A program made the position numbers and the translations under genes. Shown in pieces: positions 1-6,999 of a stretch of DNA of 10,022 bases. A model generated the notes under the pieces. The model ran no database searches, was not told where the DNA came from, and saw only the letters and a program-made list of their open reading frames with translations. The DNA is from Deinococcus marmoris DSM 12784. Lineage in GTDB: Bacteria > Deinococcota > Deinococci > Deinococcales > Deinococcaceae. Positions within the stretch are counted from its first letter, which is position 1. Each line of letters begins with the position of its first letter. The stretch is from contig NZ_JNIV01000133.1 of NCBI RefSeq assembly GCF_000701405.1, positions 1 through 10,022 on the forward strand, in the 5' to 3' direction.

Positions 1-101
1 TTAAACTGGGCTTGGGTCAGGTCCGACGAGTAAGGCTTGCGTTTCACACCTCAAGCTTGCCACCGGGTCTGACCCTTTATAAACGCGCTCTTAGGCAGAG
101 G

Positions 102-127
102 AACCCCCAATGTACGGGGGTTTTTTT
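102..127 (+). terminator. Rho-independent terminator
   Basis: AACCCCC (102-108) pairs with GGGGGTT (116-122) around a 7-nt loop, and the stem runs directly into a T-tract (121-127). A further outer pairing, AGGCA (93-97) with TGCCT (129-133), encloses it. It would end transcription coming from a plus-strand gene to the left of the window, insulating the mob operon. Confidence 0.8.
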
Positions 128-298
128 GTGCCTCAGTTTTCTTCGGATGGAGGCAAGCGCGTGGTCAAATGAATCTTGACTTTGGCAATGCTTTCCTTAA
201 CTGCTACAGTGGTAAAACGGATTTTGTCACCGATTTATTCTTTGCTCCGGTTTGGCTGATGGGGTGCGGGGGCGGCGGCAGGCGGCGGGTGGGGTCTC

Positions 299-338
299 GG
301 CAAAGTGGGCAGGATAAGGAGTCAGAATCAGGATTGCC
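299..338 (-). other. Predicted oriT nic region (MOBP/VirD2 type)
   Basis: The minus strand reads TATCCTGCCC at 316-307. This matches the YATCCTG|Y nic consensus known for RP4 TraI and the related VirD2 border cleavage site. The predicted nick lies on the minus strand between the complements of 310 and 309. A second CAGGAT (329-334) repeats the core 19 bp away. GGCAA (299-303) and TTGCC (334-338) form inverted arms around both copies, and AATC/GATT (326-335) makes a smaller palindrome. The site lies about 130 bp upstream of a ribbon-helix-helix gene and a VirD2-like relaxase gene. The nick polarity would transfer the mob genes last, as in known systems. The motif is visible; function is inferred. 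Confidence 0.6.
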
Positions 339-437
339 AAATTCACCTGCTGGGACAGCTTTTTTCCAGTCTAATTCGTATTCCGCTCCTACCCAGAGAG
401 AACAAGAGAAATAAATAAAAAACAAAGTTGAAATACT

Positions 438-442
438 GGAGG
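438..442 (+). promoter_or_regulatory. Shine-Dalgarno pointing to an ATA start
   Basis: GGAGG at 438-442 is a strong ribosome binding site. The in-frame codons just after it are TTT (444), ATA (447), GCA and GAA. The first canonical start, GTG at 474, is 31 nt away, too far for this site. It therefore supports initiation at ATA 447, with only a 4-nt gap. Confidence 0.55.
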
Positions 443-446
443 TTTT

Positions 447-923
447 ATAGCAGAAAAATTAGTCAAGCTGCAAGTGCGGGTGAGTGGAGAGACAGCCAGG
501 CGAATCAAGCAGAAGTGTGATGAGGAAAATCTATCGGTGTATGCCTATGCCGGTGATTTATTAGAGCAGGCTTTTATCTACGACTACAAAGGCACTTCAG
601 ACCAGCTTCTTGCTCCGCATATTCGCTCTGCGGTGCGTCAGGAAATCAATCAGATGATGGAAAATCTGATGGAAATGATGATCAGAAGTTACATGGAAGC
701 GGGAACGGCCCGACGGATGGTTCAGGCCAGTTTGATCCTGCCGCCCCAGCTTGACCGGGAGCGGGTGCGTGAGCTTGAGCGGCGCAACTGGGACAGTACG
801 TATAAGGAACTGCGAGAGGACATCAAGGGCTTTGGAAACTGGAGACGTTTGCTCGTGGACGATCCGTTGATCAACCAAGCGGAAATGGAGGAGGAAGAGT
901 CATCGCCACCATCATCAAAATGA
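447..923 (+). CDS. Ribbon-helix-helix relaxosome accessory protein
   Basis: This is a probable DNA-binding protein that helps the relaxase recognise oriT, as NikA, TraJ or MobC-type proteins do. Read from ATA 447 it is 158 residues and begins (M)AEKLVKLQVRVSGETARR. That gives a beta strand (about 6-13), helix 1 (15-26) and helix 2 (about 31-43), the ribbon-helix-helix pattern. The GTG at 474, the first canonical start, would cut off most of the strand, so I prefer 447, which also sits just after GGAGG. A mostly helical region (about 55-100) rich in Met, Glu and Arg follows, probably for oligomerisation, and the tail is acidic and Ser/Pro-rich. The stop overlaps the relaxase start as ATGA (920-923), implying coupled translation. 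The fold call is by eye; a general repressor role cannot be excluded. Confidence 0.7.
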   Translation: MAEKLVKLQVRVSGETARRIKQKCDEENLSVYAYAGDLLEQAFIYDYKGTSDQLLAPHIRSAVRQEINQMMENLMEMMIRSYMEAGTARRMVQASLILPPQLDRERVRELERRNWDSTYKELREDIKGFGNWRRLLVDDPLINQAEMEEEESSPPSSK

Positions 924-1516
924 ATTTCAAGACGGCCAGTCAGGGCGCAGTGAAGGCCAGGATCGGAATGAAAAGTATTGATTACTTTACCCGGCGGCCC
1001 ACCCTGGAAGCCGAGCCGGGAGACCGGGAGGTGATCACGCAAGATGGCCGTTTCCGACTTTCTGACGATGGAGAACAGGGCAGGCGCGAACTGGAAAAGC
1101 GGTTGGAGCAGTCGAATGGAGATCATCTGTACCGGGTGGTGATGAGCAGCGGCAACGTCGAGATGACCGCTCAGGAGACGGAGCGCTGGGCGCGGAGTGT
1201 TCTTGAGAGGAACAACATCGACAACTACATGCTTGTGGTCCATGCCGGGCAGCAGGGACACACGGAGTATCCCCATGCCCACGTTCTCATCCCCACCAGC
1301 CAACGATTCACTGTTGAGGCCATTGGACAGCTCAGAGCTGTGGGTGACGAGGAACAGGAACAGGTCACTTACGCGGCGAGGACCATGTCGATCAAGCAGG
1401 ACTATGAGGGTGAAACGAACCTGTCTGGCAAGGCAGGGGGCAGACAGGCTGAACGGGAGACAGAAAGCGGCGGTCCTCAGAAAAAGAGGACGGTTGACAT
1501 CCAATTTGGAAGCTAG
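920..1516 (+). CDS. Minimal VirD2-like (MOBP) relaxase
   Basis: Relaxases nick one strand at oriT, stay attached through a tyrosine, and pilot the strand into the recipient. At 198 residues this protein is close to a bare relaxase domain. IDYFTRRP (20-27) matches the YLSR motif I of VirD2, making Y22 the likely nucleophile. NYMLVVHAGQQGH (102-114) followed by YPHAHVLIP (117-125) matches the VirD2 pattern NYLTAYHVDRDHPHLHVVV, so H108, H119 and H121 would be the metal-binding triad. LYRVVMSSG (70-78) fits the preceding conserved strand. The tail (about 163-198) is polar and charged and contains KKR, a possible export signal, but there is no separate large C-terminal domain. The start overlaps the upstream stop. 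An alternative ATG at 968 would remove the first 16 residues before Y22. Confidence 0.82.
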   Translation: MNFKTASQGAVKARIGMKSIDYFTRRPTLEAEPGDREVITQDGRFRLSDDGEQGRRELEKRLEQSNGDHLYRVVMSSGNVEMTAQETERWARSVLERNNIDNYMLVVHAGQQGHTEYPHAHVLIPTSQRFTVEAIGQLRAVGDEEQEQVTYAARTMSIKQDYEGETNLSGKAGGRQAERETESGGPQKKRTVDIQFGS

Positions 1517-1534
1517 CTGTTGGAGGCGATAAGA

Positions 1535-1960
1535 GTGAGATTTCAGTCGATCTATCTTGATATGAGACCCATGCTGACCAAGTGGCTGGGCGTGTTGGCA
1601 ACGCTGGTTTTTCTGTTCCTGATGATGAAGAGCGTTCGCCCGGACTTCGAGCGCGTGGTCGCCCAGTACATCAGTGTTTACAGTGGGCAGCACGAGGCGG
1701 CCCAGAAGGGGACTGGCTTTCAGTTCTGGATGGCCTGCTTGAACGCTGAGGCTTGCCGGAGTGGCCTGTGGTTGTCCTGGACCGCTCCGCTGATGGTCAA
1801 GAGCGCCTTGATCTCAGGGGTGATCTTTGGACTGTTCAGCGCTTCATTCGGTTTGTACTGGCGTCCCGAGGTCATGGCCAACCGTGATATGCGGGTGAAT
1901 TCGGTCAAGGTGGAGGAGTCGCGTCAGCGCTCCCCCCGGCCTCCTGGCGGCGTGCTGTGA
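1535..1960 (+). CDS. Two-helix inner-membrane protein, unknown
   Basis: I do not recognise this 141-residue protein. I chose GTG 1535 because GGAGG (1522-1526) lies 8 nt before it; a TTG at 1520 would overlap that site. It has two predicted membrane helices, about 17-31 and 90-108. The roughly 58-residue loop between them carries two cysteines, C68 and C74. After the second helix there is a basic, proline-containing tail. If both ends are cytoplasmic, the loop is periplasmic and the cysteines could form a disulfide. The stop overlaps the VirD4 start as GTGA (1957-1960), so the two are very likely translated together. A role as a VirD4 partner or stabiliser at the inner membrane is inference from that coupling. 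Confidence 0.75.
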   Translation: MRFQSIYLDMRPMLTKWLGVLATLVFLFLMMKSVRPDFERVVAQYISVYSGQHEAAQKGTGFQFWMACLNAEACRSGLWLSWTAPLMVKSALISGVIFGLFSASFGLYWRPEVMANRDMRVNSVKVEESRQRSPRPPGGVL

Positions 1961-3981
1961 TCGTCAATTACAAACTTTTTATGATGCGGTGGGTTCTGGC
2001 CCTGCTGGTCTTCTGGGTCACCGTCTTCTTCACGATGCTGGGCCAGGGCGTTTTTGCTGCCGCGTTCTTCCTGGTGGGAAGCGGGCTTGTTTATCTATTC
2101 AAGGACAGTCGGCCCCAGGTCAGACACACCGCCCATTTCGCCAATAAAGCTGAAATTGCGCCGCTGACCAGAGGGGTGTTTGAAGGAGACGGCGTGATGG
2201 TGGGCTTCGCTTACAAGCAGCCCCTGGTGGTCCGCCCTGGCACCGCTGGGAAAAATGAACTGGGACATTTTCTGTGGGTTGGCCCCAGCCGGAGCGGAAA
2301 GGGTCTGAGCATTGCCAGCAACCTGTACAACTGGGAAGGTTCAGCCATCGTCGTGGACATCAAAGGCGAGATCGCCGAGCAGACCGCCGGTTATCGCCGC
2401 GACGTGCTGGGCCAGGACGTGTTTATTCTCAACCCGTCGGGTGGGGAAAGCAGCCATCAATTTGATCCTTTTGGAGAGCTGGAGACCGATGAGCAGATCT
2501 TCAGCGCGGCCATCGGGTTCATGCAGCCAGACAAGGACGGCGCGAACGCCATTTTCGCCCAGCGTGCGAGCGCGGCGCTCGCGGCGCTCATCAAGGCGGC
2601 CAAAGTCTCAGGCGTCCCCACCGTCTCGTTTCTGGATTCGATGATCTACCAGCCACATGGTCTCAAGGGGACGGCCCTCAGACTCCAGGCCTTGCATGAT
2701 CCACAGGTGACCCGGTGGCTGAACTCATTTCTGGGGAAAGACCCGGACCAGATGGACTGGGATGAGGCGGAGGGTGACCGCTTCCTGAACAACTCCTGGC
2801 AGCGGCTCAGGACGGCGGCGAGCTTCCTGATCACTCCAGGCGTCAAACACATGACGGGGGGCAGTGATTTCATGGCCGCCGACATCGTGGACAGGCCGAC
2901 GACGGTGTATCTGGTGTTCCGTGAGTCCGAACTGACCCTGAATCTCGCCCTGTTCAATCTGGTCATTGACGCCATCTTCCGTTCCATCATGCGCCGCTAT
3001 GACCTGAATCCCAGCCTGGAAGGTCAGAAGATCCTGACCGTCTTTGACGAGGCGTTCAGGGCCACGCCCAACCTGCTTGCCGAGTACGCGGGAACAGTGG
3101 CCGGACGCGGCATCTACCTGTGCATCTACATTCAGTCCCTGGCCCAGCTCGGCGACATCTGGGGCAAGGAAGGCCGGACCGTGATTATGGAGAACGCGCA
3201 TACGAAGGTCTTTCTGCCCGCTGTGGACCGGTCAGACGACGACAGGGAGGGCACGTCCTCGTTTGTCTCTGCGTCCTGCGGCAAATACATGATGGAGGAC
3301 CGGGGACAGTCCAAGGAAGAACACGGTAAGGAGCTGAACACCGAAGTCCGCATGACCGAGCGCGAGCTGATCTCCGCGAGTGAGTTTGCCATGCTGGGTG
3401 CCGGGAAGAGCATCATTTTGTGCAACGATTTTCCGCCCATCCTGGCCCACAGGCTGGAGCCATGGCGGTTCGCAGAACACGGGCGCGCTCAGCAGTGCCC
3501 CGCGCCCAGGCCCGGCGAGCGGCCAGACCTGGAGCTGGAGGCAGAACCGGAAGCAGGGCCAGAGGTCACCGCCGAGGCGGCCCAGGCACAACCCAGCGCC
3601 CAAGACCAGTCCAGCGCCCAGGCTCAACCCACCTCCACCCCTGCCCCAATGGTCCCACCCCGTGCGGACCGCGCCCCGGAAGGGCAGAGAGCCGCCGCCG
3701 AGGTGCCTCCGGCGACGGCCCCCAACCGCGAAGTCCCCGATGAGGCCAGGACAGGTCCAGAGCTGGCGACGCCACCGGTTCCCGCAGTCCTTTCCAACCA
3801 AGCAGGGGAGACGGCTGGATTCTCCCCTGCTGACGCGCCTACAGCCGATGGGGCCGCCACACCACCTCCAGTTGCGCCTGCATCTTCTCAAACAGCGTCA
3901 GTCCCTGTTGTATCCCCCGAAAAAGATCTAGACCTTAAAACTGGAAATCAAGACGATGACATAGATCAGGGAGTATTTTGA
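1957..3981 (+). CDS. virD4: VirD4/TraG-type coupling protein ATPase
   Basis: This hexameric inner-membrane ATPase recruits the relaxase-DNA complex and delivers it to the T4SS channel. Length is 674 residues, near the VirD4 norm. Two N-terminal membrane helices (about 11-29 and 32-48) precede the HTAHFANKAEI segment typical of the family. Walker A is GPSRSGKG (109-116) and the conserved VVDIKGE lies at 132-138. Walker B is KILTVFDEA (358-366), with D364 and E365 as the acidic pair. QSLAQL (393-398) is the conserved glutamine motif. The intervening region (about 160-300) would be the all-alpha domain. From about 495 on there is a 180-residue tail rich in Pro, Ala, Glu and Gln, ending in an acidic patch, beyond the ATPase core and likely disordered. 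The start is GTG, overlapping the upstream stop; an ATG pair at 1981 is an alternative. Confidence 0.95.
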   Translation: MIVNYKLFMMRWVLALLVFWVTVFFTMLGQGVFAAAFFLVGSGLVYLFKDSRPQVRHTAHFANKAEIAPLTRGVFEGDGVMVGFAYKQPLVVRPGTAGKNELGHFLWVGPSRSGKGLSIASNLYNWEGSAIVVDIKGEIAEQTAGYRRDVLGQDVFILNPSGGESSHQFDPFGELETDEQIFSAAIGFMQPDKDGANAIFAQRASAALAALIKAAKVSGVPTVSFLDSMIYQPHGLKGTALRLQALHDPQVTRWLNSFLGKDPDQMDWDEAEGDRFLNNSWQRLRTAASFLITPGVKHMTGGSDFMAADIVDRPTTVYLVFRESELTLNLALFNLVIDAIFRSIMRRYDLNPSLEGQKILTVFDEAFRATPNLLAEYAGTVAGRGIYLCIYIQSLAQLGDIWGKEGRTVIMENAHTKVFLPAVDRSDDDREGTSSFVSASCGKYMMEDRGQSKEEHGKELNTEVRMTERELISASEFAMLGAGKSIILCNDFPPILAHRLEPWRFAEHGRAQQCPAPRPGERPDLELEAEPEAGPEVTAEAAQAQPSAQDQSSAQAQPTSTPAPMVPPRADRAPEGQRAAAEVPPATAPNREVPDEARTGPELATPPVPAVLSNQAGETAGFSPADAPTADGAATPPPVAPASSQTASVPVVSPEKDLDLKTGNQDDDIDQGVF

Positions 3982-4032
3982 GCTTAATAGATAGATAGGG
4001 CCAAATTCAACTCAGAATACCCGTGGCAAAAT

Positions 4033-5178
4033 ATGCTTATGATAAAAACATTGAACTGGACTGTCCTGGCCCTGGCCATTGCGCTCGGTCACAGCCAGGG
4101 GGCAGCGTCTGTGCGGTTGCCTTTAGCGTCTAGATCACCCCTGGTGGCGCAGGCAACGGCACCCAGCAAGCCGCCCAGTCCCACCAAGAGCAGCGTCACA
4201 TCAGCACCACCGGGGAACACTCCAGTTCTCAAGACGGGCCTGCAAACCATTTACACAGTCAATCAGTTGACGGGAAACAACGCCGTCAAAATGATCGCCA
4301 GCACGGAGTATCAAATTGTTCTCGTTTTTCCTTCCAGAGTGCAGAGCATTGGCATCAATGCCAGCAAGCAGGACGCAGTGCTGGCGAGTATTGATAAGTA
4401 CGACGGGCGGGTTATTTATATCGACGCGCTTCAAGCTGGTGGAACGGCGACGGTCAACTTCCGCCTGCTGACGCCTGCCGAGGAGAAGGCGGAGAAATCA
4501 GCATCAGGGGAGGGCGCAGCGAATCCGAACCTTTCCCCGGTCATCCTAAAAGTGCTGGTGGATCTCACGGACAAGGCCAACGGTGTTTTGTCCTACACCA
4601 TCAAGAACCCAGCACCTAAGCCCGCCCCGGCTACCGCCGCCAAACCACCTGTGCAAGCGGCCAAGCCACCAGCCCCAACAGCGAAGCCCCCAGCTCCCGT
4701 GGTCAAACCCCCTGTAGCTGTCAAGCCACTAGCCCCAGTGGTCAAGCCGCTCACAGTTCCAGCCCGGCCAGTCTCGGCCCCGGTGGTCAAGGCGGCACCT
4801 GCCACGGTCAAGCCCACCTCATTTGTCGGGACCAATGGCGCACTGACCCTGACCGTGAACTTGGAAGGCCAGGCCAGGACGCCGAGCGTCTTGGCGCTCC
4901 GGTACACCCTGGCCGTGAATGGGGCCGCCGCAGGCAAGACCTACACCCTGGACACGGCTCAGACTTCCCTGCGCGTCAAAAACGTGCCTGTGGGCGATCT
5001 CAGCATCGTCAAAGGGTACTTTCCTGTCGGCGCTGCCGCTCCATTCAAGGGAATGGTAGAAGTGCCCCAGCGCGTGCTTGGGCTGACCGGGCCGAAAGTC
5101 CTGATGTTCGTGGTCATCGAGGCCGACACCGCCACTAAGGCCACGGCGCGCAAGTACGTGGGAGTCATCCTCAAATGA
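4033..5178 (+). CDS. Exported VirB9/TraK-like proline-rich protein
   Basis: The 381-residue product starts with a signal peptide (about 1-25). Residues 72-146 are beta-rich and contain YQIVLVFPSRVQSIGI (93-108) and a later VIYIDALQAGGTATVNFRL stretch. This resembles the FP-containing N-terminal domain of VirB9/TraK periplasmic core proteins. A Lys-Pro-Ala linker with KPPAP-like units (about 193-262) follows, then a second beta-rich domain (263-381) that I cannot match firmly to the VirB9 C-terminal domain. No good ribosome binding site precedes ATG 4033 or ATG 4039. TATGAT (4038-4043) lies 7 nt before an in-frame TTG (4051), so a leaderless start there is possible and still leaves a signal peptide. 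The stop overlaps the next gene as ATGA. The VirB9 assignment is by eye and uncertain. Confidence 0.6.
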   Translation: MLMIKTLNWTVLALAIALGHSQGAASVRLPLASRSPLVAQATAPSKPPSPTKSSVTSAPPGNTPVLKTGLQTIYTVNQLTGNNAVKMIASTEYQIVLVFPSRVQSIGINASKQDAVLASIDKYDGRVIYIDALQAGGTATVNFRLLTPAEEKAEKSASGEGAANPNLSPVILKVLVDLTDKANGVLSYTIKNPAPKPAPATAAKPPVQAAKPPAPTAKPPAPVVKPPVAVKPLAPVVKPLTVPARPVSAPVVKAAPATVKPTSFVGTNGALTLTVNLEGQARTPSVLALRYTLAVNGAAAGKTYTLDTAQTSLRVKNVPVGDLSIVKGYFPVGAAAPFKGMVEVPQRVLGLTGPKVLMFVVIEADTATKATARKYVGVILK

Positions 5179-6560
5179 AATGGCCGCTTGTCCTTGTGGG
5201 TCTGCTGCTGGCGGGCCACGCCACAGCCGCGCCAACTGAGAAAGCCCCGAAGTATGACCGTCAGAATATTTACGATACGTCCAGCATCCGGCCCGTTCCG
5301 CACGCCTCGTTCATCAGCGTCCAGAAGTTCAAGCAGCACAAGGCGTGTGCGGCAAAGGCCAGGAACGACAGGGACAAAGCGGGCTGCGGCAAGTACCAGT
5401 ACCATGTGCCGTACAGCTTCAGTGATGAAACGCTTCGTGTCGGTCAGGACATGCGGCAGGCATGGCAGCGTTTTGAGGACCGCTATTACTGGCGGGCGAT
5501 GCTCAATCTCAACAGCCCTTTTATGAATCTCTCGCACTGCACCATAGACTTTGGGCAGAATCAAGAAGCAGCCAAACCAGAGTTTGTGATCAATACTGAA
5601 AATTCAATGTATCCTAAAGAGCTGGCTGGGAAAATCCCTCAACAGGATATTAAAGACAAGTTGGGTATGGACACCTATTCCATCCTGCCGAACGTCCCGA
5701 ATACGGATTACTGTGCTGGATCAAAATTAGACCTCACATTGATGTATCTCCCCGGCACCTGTTTTTACCTGGGAACAGCAAAACTCTTTTGCGTTGAGGG
5801 CGATCAGGAGACCTTAAATCCGCTTGCGCCCAGGCCGATTGCCTTCCGGTATGACGAGGCCGTCAACCGGGTCAAGGCCGCAACCCTCACCGCCGAGAAG
5901 GACTATCAGGCCGACTATCAGAAAGACATTCTGGAGGCCATCAAACCCACCGCGAAGTTTTACCCCCTGCTGTGGGACACCATGCTCACGGGGGCGCTAG
6001 TGGCCCCCACGCAGACCCTCAAGCCTGACTTGCTGACCCTGGCCCAGAAGGGTAGGGACGCCGGAACCAAGTTGGGCGGTGTGTTCGCGGCCACCGCCCC
6101 GGTCTACTACGCCCAGGGCTTGACCGGGAACGCGATCACGTTGCCCCTCCGGGTTCACACGCTGCCCACCCTGACCGACGTGCTGGCAACCCCCAATCCG
6201 CCCGGCGTCTGGAAGTTGGAAGAGTTCAAGCGCACCTTCCCGCAGCAGCCATTGCCCGTCTATGAACGGTTCGGCTACACCAATATTTTTTCAGCGTGGA
6301 CGCGGCCCACCGTCAAGCTGCTTCCCGAAGCTGTGGCGGCCAAGCCCCTGCGCCAGATGATCTACATGGCCGTCGGCAACAATGTCCAGGTTCAGATTCC
6401 CCCGGTTGTCTTGCCAGTCCCTGCCCCCGTATTGATTAAAGAGTTTGCCCTGGGCCTGCCCTACGCCGGAGTCCAAACGCGCTTCACCTGGCACAGCGTC
6501 CCGGAAGGCTACGAAGTGCCTCGCGTCAGCGGCGCACCCCTGATCGATTACCCGTTCTGA
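5175..6560 (+). CDS. Six-cysteine exported protein, unknown function
   Basis: I do not recognise this 461-residue protein. It has a clean signal peptide (MKWPLVLVGLLLAGHATAA), so it is probably periplasmic or outer-membrane associated. All six cysteines, C58, C71, C122, C180, C196 and C206, are in the first 210 residues; the even number suggests three disulfides. The N-terminal half is rich in Tyr, Asn and charged residues. The C-terminal half includes a hydrophobic Pro/Val stretch, IPPVVLPVPAPVL, near 409-421. The start overlaps the VirB9-like gene by 4 bp (ATGA), which ties it to the same complex. Cysteine-rich exported proteins such as TraU and TraN occur in F-type systems, but I see no specific match. 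Bases about 5560-5760 are clearly AT-richer than the flanks. Confidence 0.75.
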   Translation: MKWPLVLVGLLLAGHATAAPTEKAPKYDRQNIYDTSSIRPVPHASFISVQKFKQHKACAAKARNDRDKAGCGKYQYHVPYSFSDETLRVGQDMRQAWQRFEDRYYWRAMLNLNSPFMNLSHCTIDFGQNQEAAKPEFVINTENSMYPKELAGKIPQQDIKDKLGMDTYSILPNVPNTDYCAGSKLDLTLMYLPGTCFYLGTAKLFCVEGDQETLNPLAPRPIAFRYDEAVNRVKAATLTAEKDYQADYQKDILEAIKPTAKFYPLLWDTMLTGALVAPTQTLKPDLLTLAQKGRDAGTKLGGVFAATAPVYYAQGLTGNAITLPLRVHTLPTLTDVLATPNPPGVWKLEEFKRTFPQQPLPVYERFGYTNIFSAWTRPTVKLLPEAVAAKPLRQMIYMAVGNNVQVQIPPVVLPVPAPVLIKEFALGLPYAGVQTRFTWHSVPEGYEVPRVSGAPLIDYPF

Positions 6561-6570
6561 AGGAGCGCGC

Positions 6571-6999
6571 ATGAAAACCCTGTCCATTCTTGCCTTGCTG
6601 CTGGCGGCCACCGCTGGCGCTCAGGCACAGACCCCCATCACCACCACCACCGACACCAAAGCGGTCCTCGGACTGCTGAGGGGCAACGTGGACCTGTACG
6701 GCGTGACGTTTGGCAGCGGCGAGTTCCAGCGGGGCATCCTGCAACTGGCCCAGCAGCGAACCATCAAAGTGCGAGTGATGACCTCGCCCAAGTTCGTGCA
6801 GAATATGAAGCCCCTCAAGGCCTTGGGCGCAGCCGTCTACACCATGCCCGCGAACTTCACGAACAGCCTGATCGTCGTGCAGGGCGGGCCGATTATCATT
6901 CCGACCAAGACCAGTTACCAGATCATCACCGACCCGAAGAACGCGACCGCCATGACGGGCCTGCTGACCCAATACTGGCAAATTGCCAAACCGTACTGA
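6571..6999 (+). CDS. Exported Nuc/PLD-like protein lacking the HKD motif
   Basis: The 142-residue product follows AAGGAG (6559-6564) and begins with a signal peptide (about 1-20). Residues 31-92 match the first half of a phospholipase-D fold: GVTFGSGEFQRGILQLAQ, then TIKVRVMTS, then LKALGAAVYTMP. In the small periplasmic nucleases of this family (Nuc of plasmid pKM101) this is followed by HxKxxxxD, GSxN and a C-terminal helix ending near a Trp. Here the equivalent stretch reads FTNSLIVVQGG (96-106), then PTKTS, then a helix with QYW. The catalytic His, Lys and Asp are all missing. If the fold call is right, this is a non-enzymatic, perhaps structural, relative. It is the last plus-strand gene before a large hairpin. 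Confidence 0.6.
   Translation: MKTLSILALLLAATAGAQAQTPITTTTDTKAVLGLLRGNVDLYGVTFGSGEFQRGILQLAQQRTIKVRVMTSPKFVQNMKPLKALGAAVYTMPANFTNSLIVVQGGPIIIPTKTSYQIITDPKNATAMTGLLTQYWQIAKPY

Larger units (their letters stand above)
1..446. other. Gene-free leader upstream of the mob genes
   Basis: I see no convincing gene in this stretch. Two overlapping ORFs on opposite strands (169-414 and 204-425) have low-complexity, G- or P-rich translations and no ribosome binding site. Bases 1-33 read open in one frame and end in TAA, so they could be the last ten codons of an upstream gene, but ten codons are too few to judge. The stretch holds a perfect 5-bp palindrome around one base (GGGTCTGACCC, 65-75), a terminator near 102-127, G-runs at 261-294 and a nic-like site at 310-316. 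Its position directly before the relaxosome genes is where an oriT is expected. Confidence 0.7.

Noticed and set aside
1..75. Possible insertion-sequence end at the left edge (GGGTCTGACCC palindrome and related GGGTCAGG)
   Set aside because: There is no transposase, matching inverted end or target duplication in the window.
176..210. TTGACT (176-181) as a -35 with TACAGT (205-210) as a -10 for the mob operon
   Set aside because: The 23-bp spacing is too long for a normal promoter.
169..425. Two overlapping small ORFs upstream of the mob genes
   Set aside because: They lie on opposite strands of the same stretch, have no ribosome binding site and cover the predicted oriT.
722..1693. Long minus-strand ORF (323 codons) across the relaxosome genes
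   Set aside because: It is antisense to three well-supported genes with recognisable motifs and coupled starts; its translation is rich in His, Arg, Ser and Leu without domains.
3232..3891. Minus-strand ORF (219 codons) inside virD4
   Set aside because: It is a shadow of the GC-rich virD4 tail; the translation is Gly/Arg/Trp low complexity.
4611..4810. Repeats that might be a CRISPR or tandem-repeat array
   Set aside because: They are imperfect codon-level KPPAP/VVKP protein repeats in a linker, without regular spacers.
4959..5564. Minus-strand ORF (201 codons) over the VirB9-like/six-cysteine junction
   Set aside because: It is antisense to two genes with clear signal peptides and ATGA coupling.
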